Shown here: positions 55,593 through 64,000 of the stretch, piece after piece
Layout of the letters: each line of letters opens with the position of its first letter
Numbering within the stretch: the stretch's first letter is position 1
Source of the DNA: Pseudoalteromonas ruthenica
GTDB taxonomy: Bacteria > Pseudomonadota > Gammaproteobacteria > Enterobacterales > Alteromonadaceae
Length of the DNA: 64,000 nt
NCBI RefSeq assembly: GCF_008808095.1
Contig: NZ_CP023396.1
Location: forward strand, 496,001-560,000
Reading direction: 5' to 3'
Translations under genes and position numbers: made by a program
Notes under the pieces: model-generated
What the model saw: only the letters and a program-made list of their open reading frames with translations
Told to the model about the DNA's origin: nothing
Database searches by the model: none

Positions 55593-56176
55593 TGCAGTTG
55601 CCATTCATTAATTAATAACTTCACGCGCAGAGTATCGTGGCTCAGGGTGATACGCGTGGGTAGCCAAACGCCCTGAATAGCCTCGTAATTTTGGTAACGA
55701 ATCTGCCACTGACGATTATCCGGGCTCAGCCAGCTGGCGCTACGTACGCGTTGTTGTTGATCAAACTGAGCTGACTCGGCGTCGTAGGCCGCTAACAGCC
55801 ATTGTTCTGGGGTATCTAAAGGTAACAGCCAACCGCTTAAACGATACACTAAGCTCTGTGCGTTATGTCCTTGATATTGTTCGCCATCGATATCCAGCTC
55901 AACGATATAGGGGTGGCGTTTTAAGCGCAAAACGTTGGTGCCGATAAAGGTGTTTAAATCGAGGCTGTATTCATCGCCTTGTTGTTGCCAAACAAAATTA
56001 GCTGATTGCCGCTTCTGTGGTGAAATAAACGCCATTTTACCTTCACTGCGAAAGTGTTTTATTTGCTTGAGGGAGGTGCGCCAAGTGTCGCTAGGTGGTG
56101 TGGATTCCGGGATTGTTTGTACACAGCCTGTGAGAAACAAAAAAAACACCAGCAAAATCAATCGAAAGTTAATCAA
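55589..56176 (-). CDS. lolB: Outer-membrane lipoprotein receptor LolB
   Basis: 195 residues. Lipobox FLTGC gives a lipidated Cys at 18. The half-barrel segment WQQQGDEYSLDLNTFIGT and the later GWLLPLDTPEQWL match LolB. It receives lipoproteins from LolA and places them in the outer membrane. Divergent from hemA, as in E. coli. Confidence 0.95.
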   Translation of the reverse strand: MINFRLILLVFFLFLTGCVQTIPESTPPSDTWRTSLKQIKHFRSEGKMAFISPQKRQSANFVWQQQGDEYSLDLNTFIGTNVLRLKRHPYIVELDIDGEQYQGHNAQSLVYRLSGWLLPLDTPEQWLLAAYDAESAQFDQQQRVRSASWLSPDNRQWQIRYQNYEAIQGVWLPTRITLSHDTLRVKLLINEWQLQ

Positions 56177-56395
56177 ATGTCTTTCCCGCCTTTCCTTATT
56201 CGCTTGATTTTCGTAAAATTATTCGCTTGAAGCAGGTTCAGACCAATGTTATTGCAAGCGATTTTCATTTAGCGTCGACGAATTCGTTTACTGCCATCGA
56301 TAAAATCTGTTTGGCAGAAGCTATCCATCTATGCGCTAATTTAAAGAATGAGTAAGTATTTAATAAAATTGGTTGTTAAGCAATAGTTGTCCACC
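56177..56395. other. Divergent promoter region lolB / hemA
   Basis: 219 bp without a gene; carries both promoters. I see no strong repeats or a certain -10/-35 pair. Confidence 0.4.
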
Positions 56396-57652
56396 ATGAC
56401 CATAGTCGCACTGGGTATTAATCACAAAACAGCATCGGTTGATTTGCGCGAGAGAGTAGCCTTCTCTCCTGAACAACTTGACCGTGCACTACGGCAACTC
56501 ACAATGCAAGATGAGTTTGCCGAGTCCGTGATCGTCTCGACCTGCAATCGCACTGAAATATATTGTTCACTTGAGAGCGGTACTCCGGAGCAAGTGTTGC
56601 AGTGGCTCGCGCAGTTTCACCAACTTGATAGCAAAGAACTGGCGGAAAACGTGTACAGCTTTGATCACAGCCAAGCTATCTATCATTTGATGAAGGTGGC
56701 CTGCGGTCTTGATTCATTAGTACTGGGTGAGCCGCAAATTCTTGGGCAAATAAAACAAGCGTACGCCAGCGCTAAAAAGAATGGCGGCGTTGGGGTCTTA
56801 TTCGAGCGCTTATTTCAAAAAACGTTCTCTGTCGCGAAACAGGTGCGTACCGAGACGAATATTGGTGCCAGTGCGGTGTCGGTGGCCTACGCTGCAGTGA
56901 ATTTAGCCAAACATATTTATGGCAAGCTAGATAACACTCGTGTGCTACTCATTGGCGCTGGTGAAACCATTGAGCTGGTTGCCAGACATATTCATCAGCA
57001 CTCACCCCAATCAATGACTGTTGCCAACCGTACCATCGACCGCGCCCGAAATTTAGCCGACGAGTTCGCCGCTGGCGTGATATCCTTAGCGCAGTTGCCG
57101 GAACAATTACCACAGGCCGATATTGTCATCAGCTCAACGGCCAGTACGTTGCCCATTATCGGTAAAGGGGTGATTGAGCAGGCGCTGAAAAAGCGTAAAA
57201 ACAAACCTATGTTGTTGATTGATATCGCTGTTCCACGGGATATCGAAAGCCAAGTAGCGGAGCTGGATAACGCCTATTTATATTCAGTGGATGACTTGCA
57301 AGCGATCGTCAGCGAAAATATGGCAACGCGAGAGCAAGCAGCAAAAGAAGCCGAGCAGATTATCACTGCGCGAGTCAGCGAGTTTGATAATTGGCTAAAG
57401 TCTCTCGATTCAGTGGGACTCATCCGCGATTATCGTAATGATGTGACGCAAACGAAAGAACAACTCCTTGAGCGAGCAATGGCTCAGCTAGCCAGTGGCA
57501 AAGAGCCAGAGAAAATCATGGTTGAGCTCGCGAATAAACTCACTAATCGACTGATGCATGCGCCTACTAAGGCGATTAAAGATGCGGCCGAGAAAGGCGA
57601 AGTGGGGCAGCTGGCACAAATGCAAAAAATGTTAGGAATTAATCAGGAATAA
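56396..57652 (+). CDS. hemA: Glutamyl-tRNA reductase
   Basis: 418 residues from ATG 56396 ([13 protein letters not shown]), the E. coli length; the TTG 9 bp upstream is not needed. Catalytic Cys50 in STCNRTE, the NADP-binding [12 protein letters not shown] and the C-terminal dimerisation helices are intact. First committed step of heme biosynthesis from glutamyl-tRNA. First gene of the operon to kdsA. Confidence 0.97.
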   Translation: MTIVALGINHKTASVDLRERVAFSPEQLDRALRQLTMQDEFAESVIVSTCNRTEIYCSLESGTPEQVLQWLAQFHQLDSKELAENVYSFDHSQAIYHLMKVACGLDSLVLGEPQILGQIKQAYASAKKNGGVGVLFERLFQKTFSVAKQVRTETNIGASAVSVAYAAVNLAKHIYGKLDNTRVLLIGAGETIELVARHIHQHSPQSMTVANRTIDRARNLADEFAAGVISLAQLPEQLPQADIVISSTASTLPIIGKGVIEQALKKRKNKPMLLIDIAVPRDIESQVAELDNAYLYSVDDLQAIVSENMATREQAAKEAEQIITARVSEFDNWLKSLDSVGLIRDYRNDVTQTKEQLLERAMAQLASGKEPEKIMVELANKLTNRLMHAPTKAIKDAAEKGEVGQLAQMQKMLGINQE

Positions 57653-57659
57653 CAAACAC

Positions 57660-58745
57660 ATGAAAGAGTCGGTATACCGCAAGCTAGAAACCTTAGTGGA
57701 GCGTTATGAAGAAGTTCAAGCGCTACTGAGTGATCCTGAAGTGATAGGTGATCAAGATAGGTTTCGTGCTTTATCCAAAGAATATGCAGAATTAGAAGAA
57801 GTGGCTAAAGCCTTTACCGGCTATCAGCAAGCACAAGAAGATGTGGGCACAGCACAAGAAATGCTCAAAGATTCCGATCCTGATATGCGTGAAATGGCGC
57901 AAGAAGAATACAAAGAAGCAAAAGCTCAAGTGGAGAGCTTAGAAGAGCAATTGCAAGTATTGATGTTGCCTCGCGACCCTCGTGATAACAACAATGTGTT
58001 CTTAGAAGTGCGGGCCGGTACGGGCGGTGATGAAGCGGCTATTTTCGCAGGCGATCTATTCCGTATGTACAGCCGCTATGCAGAAACTCAGAAGTGGCAA
58101 GTAGAGCTAGTCAGCGCTAACGAAGGTGAACACGGCGGTTATAAAGAGGTGATTGCCAATATCAAAGGCGACGGCGTATACGGTAAGCTAAAGTTTGAAT
58201 CCGGTGCGCACCGAGTGCAGCGTGTGCCTGAGACGGAATCGCAAGGGCGTGTTCATACCTCTGCATGTACGGTCGCGGTTATGCCTGAGATCCCAGAAGC
58301 CGAAGCCATCGAAATTAATACCGCAGATATTAAAGTGGATACCTTCCGCGCCTCGGGTGCCGGTGGACAGCACGTTAACAAAACCGACTCTGCTATTCGT
58401 ATTACCCACATTCCTACAGGCGTTGTGGTTGAGTGTCAGGATGAACGTTCACAACATAAAAACCGCGCTAAAGCAATGTCGGTTCTTGCTGCTCGCTTAG
58501 AGCAAGCGGAAACAGAAAAACGTCAGGCAGAAGAGGCCAGCCAGCGTCGTAACTTGGTGGGCAGTGGCGACCGCTCAGAGCGTATTCGTACATACAATTA
58601 CCCACAAGGGCGTATTACTGACCACCGTATTAACCTTACCCTGTATCGTTTGAATGAGGTGGTTGCCGGTGATTTAGGCGCTGTGATTGACCCACTATTG
58701 ATTGAACACCAAGCCGATTTGCTTGCTGCAATGGGTGACGACTAA
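57660..58745 (+). CDS. prfA: Peptide chain release factor 1
   Basis: 361 residues. GGQ catalytic loop in [11 protein letters not shown] near 234, the anticodon-like PET region [10 protein letters not shown], and coiled N-terminal domain are all present. Terminates at UAA and UAG, which is relevant to the amber codon in the chitinase gene. Confidence 0.98.
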   Translation: MKESVYRKLETLVERYEEVQALLSDPEVIGDQDRFRALSKEYAELEEVAKAFTGYQQAQEDVGTAQEMLKDSDPDMREMAQEEYKEAKAQVESLEEQLQVLMLPRDPRDNNNVFLEVRAGTGGDEAAIFAGDLFRMYSRYAETQKWQVELVSANEGEHGGYKEVIANIKGDGVYGKLKFESGAHRVQRVPETESQGRVHTSACTVAVMPEIPEAEAIEINTADIKVDTFRASGAGGQHVNKTDSAIRITHIPTGVVVECQDERSQHKNRAKAMSVLAARLEQAETEKRQAEEASQRRNLVGSGDRSERIRTYNYPQGRITDHRINLTLYRLNEVVAGDLGAVIDPLLIEHQADLLAAMGDD

Positions 58746-59591
58746 TTGTCGAGTTCGACTATTGATGCCGTGCTGCGTAATGCAGCAACGGCGCTCGCAG
58801 ACAGCAGTGAATCACCACGCCTAGATGCACAAGTATTATTATTACACGTGTTGCGTAAACCACGCTCCTACCTATTTGCTTGGGGCGATAAGGCCCTCGA
58901 AGAGCGTCAACTGCGTGAGTTTGAAAAGCTATTAAGTCAGCGTTTGCAGGGGGTGCCCGTTGCCCACTTAACGGGCACCCGCGAGTTTTGGTCCTTACCA
59001 TTGGCCGTCAACAGTAGCACCTTAATACCAAGACCCGATACCGAGACGCTTGTTGAACAGGCGTTGGCGCTCGACCTACCTGAGAATGCGCAGGTTTTAG
59101 ACCTCGGTACAGGCACAGGGGCAATTGCTTTGGCGCTGGCTAGTGAACGTCAGCAATGGCAGGTGCAAGGGGTTGATGCCAGTGCCGATGCCGTTACCTT
59201 AGCGATGCACAACCAACAGTCCCTCGGTATTGCAAACGTGCGCATCTACCAGAGCGATTGGTTCAGTGCTATTGCCGCCCAGCGCTTTGACCTTATTGTT
59301 AGTAACCCGCCCTATATCGATGAGAGCGACCCTCACCTGAGTGTTGGAGATGTGCGCTATGAACCTCTCAGCGCTTTGGTTGCCAACGACAATGGCTTGG
59401 CCGATATTGACCATATCATTGCCCAAGCACGCGCTTATTTGCACCCAGGTGCAACGCTGATGTTAGAGCATGGCTTCGAGCAAGGGCAGGCTGTACGGCA
59501 ACTGTTGACTAATTACGGGTACGTTAATGCGCGGACAGTGGTCGATTTAGGTCAAAATGAGCGCATCACCTTGGCTGAATACACAACTTAG
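58746..59591 (+). CDS. prmC: Release factor glutamine methyltransferase PrmC
   Basis: 281 residues starting at TTG 58746 directly after the prfA stop. SAM-binding DLGTGTGAIALALA and catalytic NPPY (near 186) are intact. It methylates the GGQ glutamine of RF1 and RF2, so its coupling to prfA is functional. Confidence 0.95.
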   Translation: MSSSTIDAVLRNAATALADSSESPRLDAQVLLLHVLRKPRSYLFAWGDKALEERQLREFEKLLSQRLQGVPVAHLTGTREFWSLPLAVNSSTLIPRPDTETLVEQALALDLPENAQVLDLGTGTGAIALALASERQQWQVQGVDASADAVTLAMHNQQSLGIANVRIYQSDWFSAIAAQRFDLIVSNPPYIDESDPHLSVGDVRYEPLSALVANDNGLADIDHIIAQARAYLHPGATLMLEHGFEQGQAVRQLLTNYGYVNARTVVDLGQNERITLAEYTT

Positions 59592-59641
59592 GCCTATGCT
59601 TAGGGAGTGACATTGGTCGTTGATTTTTAAAAGGAACTAAC

Positions 59642-61183
59642 ATGTCCGAAGACTTTTTATTCAGTGATGAGGAAATTGAAGAAGTCGAGCAAGATAGCCT
59701 TGGAACTTGGAAAATCCTCATTGTTGATGATGAACCAGAAGTCCATGCTGTGACGAAACTCGCGCTTAGTGATTTTGAGTTCCAAGAAAAACGGCTGGAG
59801 TTTATCAGTGCCTACTCAGGCAGCGAAGCGAAACAGCTAATTAATCAGCACCCAGATGCAGCCATTGTGCTACTCGATGTGGTTATGGAAACCGATGATG
59901 CCGGCTTGAAGGTTGCAGAGTACATCCGCCATGAAGCCAAAAACCATCATGTGCGCATTATTCTCAGAACAGGTCAGCCTGGCCAGGCGCCAGAGCGCCA
60001 AGTCATCGTTAATTACGATATCAACGATTACAAGTCGAAAACTGAACTGACAGCGCAAAAGCTGTTCACCGTAGTGATGTCCAGCCTGCGCTCGTATCGT
60101 GATATTTTAGCCATCGAGCAATCGCGCCAGGGGCTGGAAAAAATTATCACTGCTTCGCGAGATATATTTGCTTCCCACTCCATGGAAACCTTTATTCACG
60201 GAGTAATTCAGCAGCTCACTTCCTTACTCGGCTCAGTTGATAAGGCCATGTATGCGACCTCTTTAGTGGCCAGCAGTGAGCAAAAGGATGCGAAAAACTT
60301 AGTGGTTTTTGCCGGTCAGGGGGAGTTTGAACAAAGTGAGGGTAAATCTCTAGATCAAGTCCTCAGTGCAGAGCAGTTTAGCGCCTGTACACAAGCGCTC
60401 AATGAAAAAACCATTATCTATAAAGACGATTATCTGTTTGCCCATTGCTCTAGCCAATACAATAATAGCGCTTTGCTTTATATCTCCGGAGTGCCTAAAA
60501 ACCTGACTACCACGCAACGACACTTAATTGAAATCTTTGCTCAGAACGTACAAATTGCGTATGAAAATGTACAGCTGCAATCGGAAATAGAAGACACTCA
60601 GCAGGAGTTGGTGTGGCGCTTAAGCGAGGCGTTAGAGCAGCGCAGTAACGAGACAGGCAATCACGTTCGCCGGGTGTCGCATATCTGCTATGAGTTGGCG
60701 CGGGGCTTGGGGTTGAGTGAGCAAGAGTGTGAACTGGTGCGCAGTGCGTCTCCTCTGCATGATGTCGGCAAAGTGGGCGTGCCTGACGCTATTTTACACA
60801 AGCCAGGGAAGCTTGATGAGAACGAATGGCAGGTGATGAAACAGCATGCGCAAAAAGGTTACACTATTTTAGCTAATTCTAAACGGCCCTTAGTACAAGC
60901 AGGAGCCACGATTGCTCAAGAGCATCATGAGTGGTGGGATGGCAGTGGCTATCCACAAGGTAAAAAAGGCCAAGATATTCACGTGTTTGGCCGCATAGTG
61001 GCGTTGGCAGATGTCTATGATGCCTTACGTCATCGGCGCAGTTACAAAGAACCTTGGGGTAAAGCCGAAGTCGTGGAAGAAATTCAACGCTTACGCGGGA
61101 CCCAGTTTGAGCCCAAGCTCGTAGATGTATTTATTGAAAAACTAGACACGCTAGAAACAATTCTAGCGCGCTACCCAGATTAA
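59642..61183 (+). CDS. Response regulator with DUF3369 and HD-GYP domains
   Basis: 513 residues. REC domain with IVDDEPE and phospho-acceptor D79 (VLLDVVM), then a DUF3369 sensor-like domain (about 150-320), a coiled linker, and an HD-GYP domain: H373-D374 in LHDVGK, then HHEWWDGSGYP near 428-438, which is the full catalytic set. HD-GYP enzymes degrade c-di-GMP. SD AAGGA. No sensor kinase gene is nearby. It is inserted between prmC and sirB2, where E. coli has nothing. Confidence 0.92.
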   Translation: MSEDFLFSDEEIEEVEQDSLGTWKILIVDDEPEVHAVTKLALSDFEFQEKRLEFISAYSGSEAKQLINQHPDAAIVLLDVVMETDDAGLKVAEYIRHEAKNHHVRIILRTGQPGQAPERQVIVNYDINDYKSKTELTAQKLFTVVMSSLRSYRDILAIEQSRQGLEKIITASRDIFASHSMETFIHGVIQQLTSLLGSVDKAMYATSLVASSEQKDAKNLVVFAGQGEFEQSEGKSLDQVLSAEQFSACTQALNEKTIIYKDDYLFAHCSSQYNNSALLYISGVPKNLTTTQRHLIEIFAQNVQIAYENVQLQSEIEDTQQELVWRLSEALEQRSNETGNHVRRVSHICYELARGLGLSEQECELVRSASPLHDVGKVGVPDAILHKPGKLDENEWQVMKQHAQKGYTILANSKRPLVQAGATIAQEHHEWWDGSGYPQGKKGQDIHVFGRIVALADVYDALRHRRSYKEPWGKAEVVEEIQRLRGTQFEPKLVDVFIEKLDTLETILARYPD

Positions 61184-61191
61184 GGAATGGT

Positions 61192-61566
61192 ATGGATTAT
61201 ATTGCGCTAAAACACACCCATGTGTTGTTTGTAGTCTTGAGTGTGGTGCTTTTTTACACCCGCGCTTTCTCACGTATCGGTGGTGGTAAAATTGCTGCGA
61301 ATAAAGCAGTATTTATATCCAGCCATATTGTTGACACCTTGCTGCTACTGAGTGCGATTGCGCTGCTTGTGGTGGCCAGTATCAACCCCCTTGCAGTGCC
61401 ATGGCTATGGCAAAAAATTATTTTAGTGGTCGCTTACATTGTTATCGGTTTTAAGCTGCTTAAAGCGCCTACACAAGGCCAAAAATGGTTATGGTTAGGG
61501 GTTAATACCCTCGTGCTTTTAGCGATTGGCTACTTGGCTGGGTCGAAATCTGGCTTCTTTAGTTAA
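61192..61566 (+). CDS. sirB2: SirB2 family membrane protein
   Basis: 124 residues with four membrane helices (about 8-25, 43-63, 70-88, 98-115). The opening KHTHVLFVVLSVVLFYTR matches SirB2. Biochemical role unknown; the hemA-prfA-prmC-sirB2-sirB1-kdsA order is classical. Confidence 0.9.
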   Translation: MDYIALKHTHVLFVVLSVVLFYTRAFSRIGGGKIAANKAVFISSHIVDTLLLLSAIALLVVASINPLAVPWLWQKIILVVAYIVIGFKLLKAPTQGQKWLWLGVNTLVLLAIGYLAGSKSGFFS

Positions 61567-61662
61567 CAATTAACCACTAAAAACCGCCGAAATTGGTATA
61601 TCTTCACGATCCTAGGTAAACTAGCGCTCAGTTTTTTTAGCTCGTGAGATGTACCCTATTCT

Positions 61663-62466
61663 ATGTCTGATGTGTGGTTAGATGACCAATTCGATCTAGA
61701 GCACAGCTACAGTGTCAGTGCCATCACTCAGTGTATTCAAGCTGAAGCTCGGTGGCATGCACAAGCTAATGTTGATGATGCCTTTGCTCAACTCAAACAG
61801 TTACAACAAGCCGCCAGCGAGGTGTATGCGCGTTACAGCGATAAACACCAAGCGCTTGATGCTATCGTTGATTGTTTTTACAGTGACTGGAGCTTCAGTG
61901 GCACGCAACAAGAGATGCCAGAGTATCGCCTAAACAGTGTTTATTTTACCTTGCTATACCGCACAGGTAACAGCCTATCATTGGCGATTGTACTGCAAGC
62001 CATTTTAGAACATTGTCGCTTTAACGCCGATATTGCACTGATTGATCAAAGTGTTATGGTGCAGGTATCGTTTAGTGCGCAGGAATACTACCTCATAGAA
62101 CCCGCCTCTGGGCAACAGATATGGCATTTACAGCCTGAAAACGCGGAAACTGATAATGAGACATTACCTGAGATGGTGTTTGATGAAGAGGCATATAAGC
62201 TGTATCTGGCGCATCAAAAATGGGCTTTTATCGGTGCTGAACGTTTTGGCGACGCGCTTGCCTGTGTGGAATTACTGATTGAACTACTCGGTGATGATCC
62301 CTATGAGCGGCGCGACAGAGGGTACTTGCTCAACCAAATTGACCGACCAGAACTGGCCAAGGCTGATTTACGTTTTTTTGTCGATGAATGTCCCGACGAC
62401 CCGGCCATTGAGCTAGTCCGTCATCAAATTGACGAGCTGGATAACAATAACAACACACTCCATTAG
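61663..62466 (+). CDS. sirB1: SirB1 family protein, transglutaminase-like with TPR
   Basis: 267 residues. N-terminal helical and transglutaminase-like segment (about 60-160: DYRLNSVYFTLLYRTGNSLS) and TPR-like C-terminus (about 185-255). The usual catalytic Cys of transglutaminases is replaced by Ser in GNSLS, as in other SirB1 proteins. Cytoplasmic, function unknown. Confidence 0.88.
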   Translation: MSDVWLDDQFDLEHSYSVSAITQCIQAEARWHAQANVDDAFAQLKQLQQAASEVYARYSDKHQALDAIVDCFYSDWSFSGTQQEMPEYRLNSVYFTLLYRTGNSLSLAIVLQAILEHCRFNADIALIDQSVMVQVSFSAQEYYLIEPASGQQIWHLQPENAETDNETLPEMVFDEEAYKLYLAHQKWAFIGAERFGDALACVELLIELLGDDPYERRDRGYLLNQIDRPELAKADLRFFVDECPDDPAIELVRHQIDELDNNNNTLH

Positions 62467-62480
62467 GGTAAGGATTTTTT

Positions 62481-64000
<1,520 letters not shown>

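Overview
The window is a stretch of gammaproteobacterial chromosome, most like a marine Alteromonadales member (Pseudoalteromonas, Idiomarina or Rheinheimera type). I base this on gene order and protein character; the genus cannot be fixed by reading alone. Two large blocks keep the E. coli-like core order. The first runs lipA-lipB-ybeD-dacA-rlpA-mrdB-mrdA-rlmH-rsfS-nadD-holA-lptE-leuS (22.8-35.5 kb, minus strand), followed after an insertion by lnt-corC-ybeY-ybeZ-miaB (minus), ubiF (plus) and the metT/leuW/glnU-type tRNA operon. The second is ychF-pth-rplY-prs-ispE-lolB (minus), divergent from hemA-prfA-prmC-...-sirB2-sirB1-...-kdsA (plus). I see no phage, insertion sequence, CRISPR array or replication origin.

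Layout. 0-7 kb: the end of a phosphodiesterase gene, the cold-shock-type RNA helicase deaD, grxA, a minus-strand set of a thioredoxin-like protein, a Kelch protein and a parvulin, then a small heat-shock gene with a clear sigma-32 promoter and a ROSE-type RNA thermometer, and a NYN-domain gene. 6.5-12.2 kb: a three-gene operon (secreted zinc phospholipase C/S1-P1-like enzyme, periplasmic parvulin, membrane-anchored chaperone-like protein), then two overlapping photolyase/cryptochrome genes (FeS-BCP type and DASH type). 12.3-16.1 kb: a DUF4124 coiled-coil protein, an ornithine-type decarboxylase, a DUF4382 lipoprotein and a possible PilZ-like protein. 16.5-22.7 kb: a chaperone-usher pilus operon (two pilins, two chaperones, an usher, a two-domain tip protein) facing a LuxR/CsgD-type regulator.

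22.8-35.5 kb is the lipoylation, cell-wall elongation, NAD and LPS-export core block. 35.6-42.3 kb is an accessory insertion: a zinc-ribbon protein, a Lon-like protease, an FKBP isomerase, a GH19 chitinase interrupted by an in-frame amber codon, and a secreted M20 amidohydrolase. 49.3-51.0 kb is an 11-gene tRNA operon (5 Leu-UAG, 4 Gln-UUG, 2 Met-CAU) with three degenerate tRNA-Gln-like copies and a stringent-type promoter. At the right end, the hemA-kdsA operon carries an inserted REC/DUF3369/HD-GYP response regulator and a DUF819 membrane protein.

The most unusual points are the phospholipase/foldase/chaperone operon with its Pho-box-like and inverted-repeat leader, the repeated Leu / pseudo-Gln / Gln unit in the tRNA operon, the amber codon splitting the chitinase from its signal peptide, the ROSE thermometer, and an SD-hiding hairpin before deaD.
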